A DNA stretch of 64,000 nucleotides from RGIG8748 sp045544515 (GTDB lineage: Bacteria > Bacillota > Clostridia > UMGS1810): positions 124,001-188,000 of the forward strand of contig JAZPZD010000002.1 of the NCBI GenBank assembly GCA_045544515.1. Direction: 5' to 3'. The notes beneath the pieces are model-generated. The model saw only the letters and a program-made list of their open reading frames with translations, had not been told where the DNA came from and searched no databases. Positions 1-8,877 of the stretch are shown here, piece by piece. Every line of letters starts with the position of its first letter. Position 1 is the stretch's first letter. The translations under genes were made by a program, and so were the position numbers.

Positions 1-324
1 TACGATAGGAGCAACAACGTTCTTCTCGACGCTGGTGTCGGTACTCTTGCAGCTGTGGCTTCGCTGATGGATAACGACCAAGATGACGATCCCGAAGAGA
101 AGAAAAAGAAACTTGATGCCAAAGATGCAGGTTCAAACTTTGGGTTTGCATTAGGTGGCGCTTTAGGACTAGCAGCTGCTCTTTTAGCGAAGAGTAAGCA
201 ACAAGACGAAGATATAAGGGAACCCCCGAAGGAGGAAGCTAACGAAGCAGAAGAAATCGACATCGATACATATGAAGAAGACGATGATTTAGATGAGGAT
301 GAAGGTTTCAAGTTGGAGATGTAG
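1..324 (+). CDS. C-terminal part of an acidic hypothetical protein (5' end outside window)
   Basis: The frame is open from base 1 to a TAG at 322-324, so the gene begins before the window. A GTG at 55 is possible, but it has no clear ribosome binding site and the coding character continues upstream of it. The visible 107 residues hold a short Gly/Ala/Leu-rich hydrophobic stretch (about residues 47-62), a Lys-rich patch and a strongly acidic tail full of Asp and Glu. I do not recognise the family. The hydrophobic stretch could be a membrane segment. The protein lies just upstream of a nuclease-like gene with its own promoter, so they need not be functionally linked. Confidence 0.5.
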   Translation, partial: YDRSNNVLLDAGVGTLAAVASLMDNDQDDDPEEKKKKLDAKDAGSNFGFALGGALGLAAALLAKSKQQDEDIREPPKEEANEAEEIDIDTYEEDDDLDEDEGFKLEM

Positions 325-386
325 TGATTTTCTTCTTTACGGAATAACACGTGGTAATTTCTTATGATTTTAATTAGTGATATATC

Positions 387-415
387 TTGTCGAAAAAACA
401 GAAATATGATATAAT
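387..415 (+). promoter_or_regulatory. Sigma-A-type promoter for the gene at 483
   Basis: TTGTCG at 387-392 and a perfect TATAAT at 410-415 are separated by 17 bp, about 70 bp upstream of the start codon at 483. Confidence 0.65.
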
Positions 416-482
416 TTCTTAAAAATAAATTTTTCTTATATATTCGTATTACACTTATATCTCAAAGATGAGGAGAAGCATT

Positions 483-1538
483 ATGAAACATGAGTTTAGT
501 TTATCGCGCGGTCAGCTTAAGGGATATCTTTTTGAAATTGTTATTTTAGAACTTTTGTTAAAGAATAATTTTAATGAAATAAATGTTGCGTCTGAACCCC
601 ATGACAGAGTACGTGAAAACAGAAAGGGTTTTATCGAATTGAAAGGACGAGGTTGTTGGCACCAAATCGATTGTCCATGTGACTATAATCAACTTATTCC
701 TTTCTCTTATCCCCTACGGCTTTTAGGTGAAGTCAAATTTTATAAGACACCTTTGGAAAAGAAATATATACGTGAATACATAGGGGTAATAAGAGATATT
801 CAGGAAAATTATTTTGTTACAGACGGCATTGATGAAAGAGACATTTATCCAAGAAAAATGGAAATTGGTGCATATTTCTCAGCCAATGGTTTTCAAGCAG
901 AAGCAGAGAAACTAGCCTACGCTCATGGAATTAAAACTATTTCATATGCAAATAATCATTTAGTTGATCATATCAAGAACTTAATCGAGGAACTTGAAGA
1001 GAATTTCCTGTCGGTAAAGTGTATGAAAGACGATTCTTGGAACGATTTTAAACAAGAATTTATTCGGGCGATTCGGTATGGAGCAAATTACAATACTGTA
1101 CATTATTATGATTATTTAAGAGATGGTTACATAACGGTTTTTAATGAAATTCATAATGCGCTTGTTGAAATACGTTCTAGTTTTATTGCGACTACAGCAA
1201 CAGGGGTATTTCTTCACTTTGTTGGTAATGAGATTTTTCCAGAAGAATTGTTTAGAGAATCAGATGATGGTGATTGTCGTGTGTATTATAGTCAAGATAA
1301 TTATGGAATTAAATATTTTTGGTTAGAGATTAGCGGGGATAATCGCCGAAGAAGGTTCTATTTCACGCCACCCGAATCATTAGACACTGCTTCGATTTAT
1401 GGAGGGGAAATTGTTTTAAATGAAAAAGAAAGGCTTTTTAGAGTATTAAATGTCAATATTAGATTAAACGGAATTACTAGAAACTTAACTCTGCATCTTG
1501 ATAGAGATTGGTTAGATGTTGATCGTAATGATGATTGA
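483..1538 (+). CDS. PD-(D/E)XK-type nuclease candidate, 351 aa
   Basis: The start is the ATG at 483: AGGAGA at 471-476 lies 6 nt upstream and overlaps the alternative in-frame ATG at 468. The N-terminal half looks like a restriction-endonuclease fold. It has a helix with E18 in a GYLFE context, D63 in an HQIDC context, and E83-V-K85 in a GEVKFY context. This spacing is typical of the PD-(D/E)XK superfamily, where these acidic residues bind the metal for phosphodiester cleavage. The C-terminal 200 residues are unassigned and may recognise DNA or a partner. The next gene on the same strand (1669) also carries a D...ExK signature and the region looks like a defence island. The function is inferred from motifs only. 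It could be an orphan restriction enzyme or a defence effector. Confidence 0.6.
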   Translation: MKHEFSLSRGQLKGYLFEIVILELLLKNNFNEINVASEPHDRVRENRKGFIELKGRGCWHQIDCPCDYNQLIPFSYPLRLLGEVKFYKTPLEKKYIREYIGVIRDIQENYFVTDGIDERDIYPRKMEIGAYFSANGFQAEAEKLAYAHGIKTISYANNHLVDHIKNLIEELEENFLSVKCMKDDSWNDFKQEFIRAIRYGANYNTVHYYDYLRDGYITVFNEIHNALVEIRSSFIATTATGVFLHFVGNEIFPEELFRESDDGDCRVYYSQDNYGIKYFWLEISGDNRRRRFYFTPPESLDTASIYGGEIVLNEKERLFRVLNVNIRLNGITRNLTLHLDRDWLDVDRNDD

Positions 1539-1668
1539 GCCCGACGATTAATTTAAATCTTCAAATAGGTTGTAGTGGAAAGGAGTATTATCGTAAAGGA
1601 AATAGGTTTTAATTTAATTGATAGGTGCCATAAGGCAAATTTAAAGATAAGGATATGATGATATCAAC

Positions 1669-2835
1669 ATGTATATGATTTATGATAAAATGCGTTCAGA
1701 AGTGGCATCACTATGGTATGTGCCAACTAATCACGAAGGAGAAAACGCTTTGATAATTAAGGCTCCAACTCCAACAATAAAAGCATTAATAGTTGGATGC
1801 TCTATGCAATTAATATTTGGGAAAAAAGATTCTTATTTGTGTATTGGAGCAAGAATAAACGACATGCCTGACACACCAGTCATTATCTCAAGAGCACAAA
1901 CTGAACTGCAAGAACACCATTCTCTAATCAACTTAATGAAGAATAAGAATTTTAATATTTTTCTATATAACGAAATGGATATATGTGTAGCTTCGGCTTC
2001 AGTCGAAATTGCAAACGATGAGTCTTTAGAATTTTTAGAATTTATTCAGGAGAACACATCATTTTATGTTGGCAAACTCGATGATAATATTTCACATGCT
2101 GTTGATTGTTTTGATTTTTCAATTGATAGCACACGTCTATTTCCTGACGCTCATAAAATACCAATAATCGAAATTTGTCCTATCATTAAATCATGGGATA
2201 CAAACAATATTTATTTTTTACATGATGATTCTTGTTATGATATAAATATTTCGAATGAAGACGAAGGAGCTAACTTTGAAAAAACAATTTGGGCGTCATT
2301 AAAATCTGTATTTCCCTCAACTTTACATAAAAGTCCCGAGGTAGACTGTGGAAACAAAAAACGTGAATTTACTGATATTTTTGCATATTATGAATATGGT
2401 AGTTTCGTAATTGAAGCAAAAGATTTGTCGGTTATACAGGCGGGTTATAATAAAAATGAATTAAAACGAGTTTCTAGAATACAAAAACAAGTCGATAAAG
2501 CAATCAAGCAACTTATAGGAGCAATAAAGAACTTTAAACAAGGTGCTCGCTTATTAGATGCAAATGGTAATGAAATAAGTGTTGATAGAAGCATACCGCC
2601 ACATTGCATTGTTTTAATTACAGAATTAATGACATCTGGAAATTGGGATGCAATAACGGAACAATTATTAAATGCAATAGATGAAACGGGAGCATATTTT
2701 CATATTCTTGATTTAAGAGAGTTTATAACATTGTTAAAGCAAAGCTCTGGAGTTCCAAAACTTATTGATTACAATTTAATGCAAAGATGTAAGCTATGTA
2801 TGGAAAAGAAGAGTATACTAGTTAGGGGAATATAA
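1669..2835 (+). CDS. Hypothetical protein with C-terminal PD-(D/E)XK nuclease-like domain, 388 aa
   Basis: The family is not recognised as a whole. The C-terminal part carries a plausible nuclease core: E204 on a helix (NFEKTIW), D236 in a TDIFAYY context and E249-A-K251 in an FVIEAKDLS context, followed by a helix rich in Lys and Gln. That order matches PD-(D/E)XK enzymes. The N-terminal 200 residues are a mixed alpha/beta region of unknown role. The start is uncertain: ATG at 1669 is followed by in-frame ATGs at 1675 and 1690, and none has a strong Shine-Dalgarno. It follows the nuclease candidate by 130 bp on the same strand and ends beside a perfect palindrome that probably terminates it. 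A defence role is inferred from context. Confidence 0.55.
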   Translation: MYMIYDKMRSEVASLWYVPTNHEGENALIIKAPTPTIKALIVGCSMQLIFGKKDSYLCIGARINDMPDTPVIISRAQTELQEHHSLINLMKNKNFNIFLYNEMDICVASASVEIANDESLEFLEFIQENTSFYVGKLDDNISHAVDCFDFSIDSTRLFPDAHKIPIIEICPIIKSWDTNNIYFLHDDSCYDINISNEDEGANFEKTIWASLKSVFPSTLHKSPEVDCGNKKREFTDIFAYYEYGSFVIEAKDLSVIQAGYNKNELKRVSRIQKQVDKAIKQLIGAIKNFKQGARLLDANGNEISVDRSIPPHCIVLITELMTSGNWDAITEQLLNAIDETGAYFHILDLREFITLLKQSSGVPKLIDYNLMQRCKLCMEKKSILVRGI

Positions 2836-2842
2836 TGTATTA

Positions 2843-2884
2843 TTTAAGAGGTACGCCTGCAATATTGCAGGCGTACCTCTTAAA
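2843..2884. terminator. 42-bp perfect palindrome between convergent genes
   Basis: Two 21-bp arms meet with no spacer (centre between 2863 and 2864), running from TTTAAGAGG to CCTCTTAAA. It sits 7 bp after the stop at 2835 and 10 bp before the stop of the opposing gene at 2895. A bidirectional transcription terminator is the simplest reading. Arm length and perfection are unusual. Confidence 0.6.
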
Positions 2885-2894
2885 GCAAGAAAAG

Positions 2895-4472
2895 TTATTC
2901 GCTGTGAGAAAAATTACTAGCAAGAGCTATGATTTCTCGTGCGTTAGTTACTTCTGCAGTGCTACTGCATTTGCGTACAAACACACGATCCTCTATAAAG
3001 GATAGCTCTTTTTGCGGTGGAATAATAATAACAACGACAGAAAGACCGCGATATGTTATAATGTCAATGTTGGTCACAACAGACAATTTAAGTGCTTGCG
3101 ATAGGTTAGAATGATCAATCATATCTTTAATTTGTGCACAATATTGATCCACAGAAATTTTCAGCACTTTTGCCTCTCTTTCTATTCCGACAATATAATG
3201 GTCAGCAAGCTTTAACGGTTTTATACTATCCAATGCATTAATACGATTAGCATCTAATTCTTTATCGGCAATCCCTATCAACAAATATGCCGGCTCCATA
3301 AAATTTGCGTTTGCCATTCCACAGATGGTTTCAACAATTTGATTGTTTAAACCTTGATCCTTTTTGCGGTCATCAGATAACCGCAAAAGTCCTTGCTTAA
3401 ATTCATATTTTGCCGTCTCGACTTTTGCATCACTTAGGATGTTTTTTAGCATCTCTATTTTTTGCGACTCTTCTCCATCAAAGCAGTTCAGTCGAATTAA
3501 ATACTTAGCGTATTCATGGAACGAATCATATTGACATTTGCGTGTTTGGTTACTCGGTGCAAGAGAATTTATACTATTAAATACACCAATTAACAAATCT
3601 GGTGAGTCCATATTTTTTTGTTCAATTATAATGACATCATATAATGCCATAAATATGATATAAAAGCCTTCTTTAGACAAGTAGTCAACATTAAATGTTG
3701 TTGCTCTTAATAAATCAAATACAGATTTTATTTGTTTAATAAATTCTTTTGTTAATTTGCAATTAATGTTTGAAGAATTTAAACCATTTCCACTGTATGC
3801 TTCATTTAATAAAGCGTCATTTGGTTGCAGATGTTTATCAAAAATAGCAGATAAAATAATTCTTGCAATCAGTTCCTCATCTTGCATTTTAAGAAGTTGT
3901 TGCTTAGTGAGAATTCCTAAACGGTTCCAAATACTACATAAAAAGGCTTGTTCAGAAGATTCACTATTTGTCATGTTTCTTTTGTCAGGAAATATCTCCA
4001 TTGCCAATTCAGTTACTATGTTAGAGAAATTATTTTTCATCTCAGCATGTCGAAGTTCTTGAGATGTCAACGGCTCTCCAGCATTATTAATTAACTGGAA
4101 AATCTCAACAACCTGTTCGGTATCAAGTAATTCATCTATTATGTAAAACTGAAGAGGGTAATTTAAAAAATCTTGTCGAGCTTTCTCATCTAATGCTTGA
4201 TCGTCTTTCTTTATTTTAAACCCATTTTCTATAAAGAAATATATAGTTTTTATCCTTTGCTGACCATCAATAATATCGTAGCAATTTGACTCTTTAGATT
4301 TAGCAAGAAACATTTGGCCAATATAATGTCCTTTCAATATGCTATCAATCAAAAGAGCCTGTTGCTCTATGTTCCAAACATAATTTCGTTGATATGATGG
4401 AACTTTTAATTGACTTTGCTTCATCATATCATATACATCGTTTATAATAATTGCCTTTTGCTCTCCTATCAT
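2895..4472 (-). CDS. DUF262 (ParB/GmrSD-like) protein fused to a Schlafen AlbA_2 domain, 525 aa
   Basis: Residues 20-80 show the DUF262 hallmarks: VPSYQRNYVWN at 24-34 and DGQQR at 69-73, the ParB-like nucleotide-processing core shared with GmrS-type modification-dependent restriction subunits. A long helical middle part follows. From about residue 355 an AlbA_2/Schlafen-type domain begins: EFK at 357-359, then helix, then AYLLIGIADKE near 395-405, ending with a VVIIIPP strand and VFVRKCSSTAEVT. That domain is found in Schlafen-like and divergent-AAA proteins that act on nucleic acids. DUF262 proteins are common anti-phage components, so a nucleotide-gated defence role is likely but unproven. 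The ATG is at 4472. The gene converges on the 1669 gene and its neighbour at 4853 is divergent. Confidence 0.7.
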   Translation of the reverse strand: MIGEQKAIIINDVYDMMKQSQLKVPSYQRNYVWNIEQQALLIDSILKGHYIGQMFLAKSKESNCYDIIDGQQRIKTIYFFIENGFKIKKDDQALDEKARQDFLNYPLQFYIIDELLDTEQVVEIFQLINNAGEPLTSQELRHAEMKNNFSNIVTELAMEIFPDKRNMTNSESSEQAFLCSIWNRLGILTKQQLLKMQDEELIARIILSAIFDKHLQPNDALLNEAYSGNGLNSSNINCKLTKEFIKQIKSVFDLLRATTFNVDYLSKEGFYIIFMALYDVIIIEQKNMDSPDLLIGVFNSINSLAPSNQTRKCQYDSFHEYAKYLIRLNCFDGEESQKIEMLKNILSDAKVETAKYEFKQGLLRLSDDRKKDQGLNNQIVETICGMANANFMEPAYLLIGIADKELDANRINALDSIKPLKLADHYIVGIEREAKVLKISVDQYCAQIKDMIDHSNLSQALKLSVVTNIDIITYRGLSVVVIIIPPQKELSFIEDRVFVRKCSSTAEVTNAREIIALASNFSHSE

Positions 4473-4852
4473 AGTATTCCTCTATTCATAAGTTTATTGT
4501 TTTTATTATTATAGCATATCTTGCAGAAAAACACAATAATTACACTATAAACAAAAAAGCCGCATCATTTTGATACCCCGATTTGTTTAATGCTAATTCA
4601 TTTTTTATATTTTTGAATTTTCACCGTGTAGCCAGGACATCATCAGATTTGTATGCCAACAACTGATTAGAGTTCAAGTTTGCTTGCTCACACTGAACAG
4701 TAGAAATTCAGCCCCTGTGTCACTTGTTAAAGAGGGCAGGTTTGTGTTTTTTCGAAAAGAATATTAACAATAAAAACATCTTCATTTTTTGTAAAAGTAT
4801 GGATTTTTTATGTATTATGTGTTATAATAAATAAAAAGGAGAGGTGTTAATT
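4473..4852. other. 380-bp divergent intergenic region
   Basis: This region separates the divergent DUF262 and phosphoesterase-cupin-radical SAM genes. A TATAAT at 4823-4828 is a good -10 for the rightward gene, but no good -35 lies 16-18 bp upstream, so activation or a weak promoter is possible. An A/T-rich stretch with TATTATTATAGCATA near 4505-4515 could serve the leftward gene. I see no ORF, and no structure strong enough to call in 4560-4790. Confidence 0.4.
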
Positions 4853-7800
4853 GTGTCAAAATTTAAAGATATACGTTGGTTGCACATTTCAGATTTACAT
4901 TTAGGTTCTCCTAAAAACAAGTGGTTGGATACTACCTTACAAGATAAATTCATTGAAAAAATATCTAATATAGGAAGGCTTGACTTTATTCTTGTGACCG
5001 GAGATATTATTCACCAAGGACAATCTGATAACCATAAATATTATACTTCTGCACATAATCTTTTTGAAAAGCTAAGCAAAATTTGCATGCATATTGTATT
5101 TGCTCTCGGAAATCATGATTATAGTAGAGACGATAGTAGATTCAATTTATTAAAAGATTGGCAAAAAGAAGTTGATAAGCAGAAAAAAGAAGATGAATAC
5201 TTAGGAAAACTTGCATCTAGTTTTAATGGCTATGTTACATTTTGCAAAGATATAAGTTATCCCGAAAATCCCATATCTGTCAGTTCGTATATTTATGACA
5301 AATTTGAGGATTTAAATATTGTTGTTCTTAATACAAGCATTTTTTCGGGGCAACCCATTTGTGACGAAAATGGGATTATCCAACTCGATGATCAAAACAA
5401 TGTTATTGTTAACGATTTTCAGAAAATTTGGTTATGTGAATCTGACCTGCCAAAGTATTCGTTGTTAAATAAGTCGTTACCCACCATTGTAATCGGACAT
5501 CATTCTTTTGAAATGTTCAGTCAAGAATCTCAACAAAAACTGCGTGTATTTTTAAATAATATAGGAGCGACACACTACTTTTGCGGTCATATACATAAAA
5601 ATACAAGAGAAGATTTTGGACCGATTAAACAATGGGCAGCAGCTGGGCTTTTTAAAGATGGCTATAATATACCGAGTTTTACGTTATACGAAATGCAAAA
5701 AAATTCTAATACCAATATACAGGAAAACTTGTATGTGTACAACTCTGTAAATGGGAACTGGGAGTCGGAAGGAACTGTTGCAAATAACAACGCTGAGCCC
5801 CCAATAACAGATGAGGATATAAAAGTTGTTAATCAATTTTCTATAGAAAAGTCTAATATTAGTTCTGGTGCATGGCGTCTACCATATGGTGATGGTGGTT
5901 CCTTTAATATTTATATTTCTAAACCAAACGCAACTGATTCAATTTCTCCACATTCTCATAAAAGTATTGATGAAGTGACATACATAATAGATGGTGCCGT
6001 ATATGCATGCATTGACAAAAAAATCACCATTTTAAATGCAAACGAAGCTGTTTTAATGCCGAAAGAAATTTTGCATACATTTATCCCCAAAACATTGCCA
6101 TGTGAATATTTAACAATGGGTATCGAATCCCAAACTACAACATATAGCGGAAACTGGGATGAAGATATTGCCCAACTAAATGAATTAAGAATTAAACTGT
6201 GTAACAATATTGATGTTTTGGAAACAGGTAAGACCATTTTAACTTATCTTAAATCCAATATTTTGGAGGTTAGATGGTTAGCAATTGATATAATAAACCA
6301 ATGCTTAACAAATGAAACAGATGAAAATTTGGAAAGTAATCGCATTGTTGCATCTCAACTCCAAATTTTTGTTTCTGAGCTTCTAAAATCATCTGATTTG
6401 CAAGATAATATAACTGCATTTAATATTGCATATGAATTTTCTGTTACCATCTCTTCAAACAGAATTTCTGAAATCTTGATAACAGATAAGCACTTTTTGT
6501 TACCTTGGGTATGTGTGTATTACATGTTAAAGATAAAACCTAAAAGAGTTAATTTTAGGAATCTGTATACAAAAAGAAGCCAAAGTGCTGATTTTAACGA
6601 AATCACATATTATGAGTGTGCCTTTTTGGCAGTTTTAGAGTTGTTGCTCAACAAAAACAAAAAATTGGTAGAGGATATTTTACAACTTGACACTTCTGAA
6701 ATACCAACCGAAATATCGTTAAAAGATCTTATTATACATTTCTTTGTGTGGTATATTTGTAACGCCTTCCATGGGGAAACACCAAATTACCGCAAACTAT
6801 CTGATAGGTATACTCAAAACGGGATTTGTGATGTTGAAAATGTTATAAGAACTTTGCTTGACACCCAAAATCCGCAGGGTATATTTAAACTGCTACACGA
6901 AAAATATAATATTGATAAACTCACAATAATTGCATCTGAATATATGAAATGTATCGAAGAAAGCAAAAATGATATGTTGTTACAACATGCCACAAAAGAG
7001 AATATTAAGCAATATCTAAGAATTATTGTATCACAAAAGTGTAACTTAAGTTGCGTATATTGCCATCACGAAGGTCGTACTACCACTTTGATGGGAGATC
7101 AAATTCAAGATAACCCAGATTTCGATTTGCATAGACTTCTTGAAGAGGCTAAAAAATCAAAATTCAAAAAGATTAAAATTAGTGGCGGAGAACCCCTTCT
7201 TTACCCTGATATTTTAAGAATATGTAAAGATTTTGAAAATGATTTTGATGACATTGGATTCACAACAAACGGAACTACAATTTGTGATTTGGCCGATGAA
7301 TTTAATAAAATTGGCAAAAGCAATCTAACCTTTAACGTTACCTTGAATACAATGGACAAACACAAGTATAAGCAAATAACGAATGGTGACTGCATAGAAT
7401 CTGTACTCGATGGGATCGATTTTCTAATTCAAAGAGGATATAAAGTCAAAATAAATGCAGTTATTACAAGTTTTAATTTTGATGACATTGAATCATTAAT
7501 AGCTTATGCGGCAAGAATGAGAGTCAATATTAAACTGCTAGACTTATTTACTGTTGGAGGACAGTTTGATGAGTTTCAGCGTGTTTCTATTGTTGAAATC
7601 AAAAATCGTTTGATGACATTATACCGAATTAGCGAAGAAAATTTTTCTCAGGAAAATGACTATTTGTGTGCAAGCATTATGGGGATAAAGGTTTTGATTC
7701 CACAAAGAGTTTACTGTAAAGATTGTCAATATAACTGCCCTATGTATCCGTGTGCAGAAGGTTTATTTGGAATAAGAGTTTACGAAAATTATACCTGTGC

Positions 7801-7903
7801 TCGTTGTTTCAGAGGGGATATATATAAAGGCGACATAGAGTCGTTCTCTAGAAACATTGAAGATATTAGACACTCGCTGGATACAGTTTGCTTATCTTAT
7901 TAA
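4853..7903 (+). CDS. Calcineurin-like phosphoesterase - cupin - radical SAM fusion, 1016 aa
   Basis: The start is GTG at 4853 with AAGGAGAGG at 4836-4844. Residues 7-275 form a metallophosphoesterase with all metal motifs: D14-L-H16, GD51, GNH88D89, GHH217 and GH246IH248. Residues 340-425 are a cupin barrel (H367-S-H369, E375, G381, H408) that could bind a metal or sense a small ligand. Residues 430-720 are helical and unassigned. From about 720 there is a radical SAM domain with CNLSCVYC (C730, C734, C737), a MoaA-like spacing, and the SAM-binding KISGGEPLLY. The C-terminus has two further Cys groups (CKDCQYNCPMYPC and CARC) that may hold an auxiliary iron-sulfur cluster. The gene stands alone, with a hairpin 5 bp after the stop. 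A defence or nucleotide-modifying role is an inference from neighbours. I know no characterised protein of this architecture. Confidence 0.8.
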   Translation: MSKFKDIRWLHISDLHLGSPKNKWLDTTLQDKFIEKISNIGRLDFILVTGDIIHQGQSDNHKYYTSAHNLFEKLSKICMHIVFALGNHDYSRDDSRFNLLKDWQKEVDKQKKEDEYLGKLASSFNGYVTFCKDISYPENPISVSSYIYDKFEDLNIVVLNTSIFSGQPICDENGIIQLDDQNNVIVNDFQKIWLCESDLPKYSLLNKSLPTIVIGHHSFEMFSQESQQKLRVFLNNIGATHYFCGHIHKNTREDFGPIKQWAAAGLFKDGYNIPSFTLYEMQKNSNTNIQENLYVYNSVNGNWESEGTVANNNAEPPITDEDIKVVNQFSIEKSNISSGAWRLPYGDGGSFNIYISKPNATDSISPHSHKSIDEVTYIIDGAVYACIDKKITILNANEAVLMPKEILHTFIPKTLPCEYLTMGIESQTTTYSGNWDEDIAQLNELRIKLCNNIDVLETGKTILTYLKSNILEVRWLAIDIINQCLTNETDENLESNRIVASQLQIFVSELLKSSDLQDNITAFNIAYEFSVTISSNRISEILITDKHFLLPWVCVYYMLKIKPKRVNFRNLYTKRSQSADFNEITYYECAFLAVLELLLNKNKKLVEDILQLDTSEIPTEISLKDLIIHFFVWYICNAFHGETPNYRKLSDRYTQNGICDVENVIRTLLDTQNPQGIFKLLHEKYNIDKLTIIASEYMKCIEESKNDMLLQHATKENIKQYLRIIVSQKCNLSCVYCHHEGRTTTLMGDQIQDNPDFDLHRLLEEAKKSKFKKIKISGGEPLLYPDILRICKDFENDFDDIGFTTNGTTICDLADEFNKIGKSNLTFNVTLNTMDKHKYKQITNGDCIESVLDGIDFLIQRGYKVKINAVITSFNFDDIESLIAYAARMRVNIKLLDLFTVGGQFDEFQRVSIVEIKNRLMTLYRISEENFSQENDYLCASIMGIKVLIPQRVYCKDCQYNCPMYPCAEGLFGIRVYENYTCARCFRGDIYKGDIESFSRNIEDIRHSLDTVCLSY

Positions 7904-7908
7904 TGTTT

Positions 7909-7938
7909 ATGGCGATACAGTTTTTTCTGTATCGCCAT
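7909..7938 (+). terminator. Hairpin after the 1016-aa fusion gene
   Basis: Arms ATGGCGATACAG (7909-7920) and CTGTATCGCCAT (7927-7938) enclose a TTTTTT loop. The T-run follows the first arm rather than the second, so termination strength is uncertain. Confidence 0.5.
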
Positions 7939-8384
7939 TATCTATTTAGTATCTTTTTTGTCCTATTTCTTTTTCTACTATTTAAATTTACGTCTGCATT
8001 TTTCGGATTCAAAAACTTTAATATTTCCAGTATGAGGAACTCTCCCCGTACTTATGTTTAATTTTCTAGTTGTGTGCTTGGTAAATGGTTTTAACCACTC
8101 TATCTAATGAGCAGATCCTATCCTTGCTTGATATGGATGTTAGTTACAGTTAAACGAAGATGGTGTAAAAACTCACTAATGATAGTTTTTCTTTCGGATA
8201 CTACATAAGCATTTATCCTCTTTTATACGTACATTCATTAAAGTAAATGTCCTTAAGATAAAACGAAGATAACATTACTCCACACCACCAAAAGTACAAT
8301 TACAAAAATACCCGTGCTTTTTTATTCGTTGACTGATGTTTCTTTGTGTGATACTGTTTGTGTTGCCAAGGGGGGGTGACACAA
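7939..8384. other. 446-bp AT-rich gap without a recognisable gene
   Basis: No convincing ORF, RNA or repeat was found. The region separates the radical SAM fusion from a small hypothetical gene. A GGGGGG tract at 8371-8376 immediately precedes the small gene and supplies its ribosome binding site. Confidence 0.4.
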
Positions 8385-8606
8385 ATGGCAAAATACACAT
8401 TGGAAGAGATTATGTATGGCGATAAGTACGGCATAGGAAGTACTGTGTTTGTGGGAGTATTCAGGTTGGTAGAGCAAAAGATTGATGCGAAGACGATACA
8501 AGAACAACTGAATATGATTTATGTCAAGCGCTCACTGCTTGTAGCAAAGAAAATGCACGATGAAGGCGATTGTATTTCGGATAACGAAATTACAATCGCC
8601 TTTTAA
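8385..8606 (+). CDS. Small hypothetical protein, 73 aa
   Basis: ATG at 8385 follows GGGGGGTGA at 8371-8379, a usable Shine-Dalgarno 5 nt away. An earlier in-frame TTG/ATG region at 8358 lacks a site. The protein is a mixed-charge alpha-helical 73-mer with no signal peptide and no motif I recognise. Its last 14 codons also form a long hairpin that is probably the gene's own terminator, which supports a real transcription unit. It lies upstream of the Agr-like locus on the same strand with a 271-bp gap. Confidence 0.5.
   Translation: MAKYTLEEIMYGDKYGIGSTVFVGVFRLVEQKIDAKTIQEQLNMIYVKRSLLVAKKMHDEGDCISDNEITIAF
8563..8604 (+). terminator. Terminator hairpin overlapping the 3' end of the 73-aa gene
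   Basis: AAGGCGATTGTA-TTTCG pairs with CGAAA-TACAATCGCCTT across a GATAA loop with a single-base bulge, then TTTT. It overlaps codons near the stop at 8604-8606. Confidence 0.55.
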
Positions 8607-8877
8607 TATGTTAGAATGAACCCAAATTTTTATGTACACTCACAAATTAGAGACTTCATGATTGTAAAATTAAACAGCATTTCGGTTTTATTAATCAGTT
8701 TAATGTCTTGTTGAATAAAGAAAAATATGGTATTATTAAATAGAAGGTTGGAGTTGTATATAAAAAATTGATGTAATTATAAAGTTTTATATGTATTACA
8801 CAATAATCTAGTTTAATAGATAACGATGATTTTAAGCTATATATATTGTTTGGCAACACAGAGGAGGCTTGCAAAGA

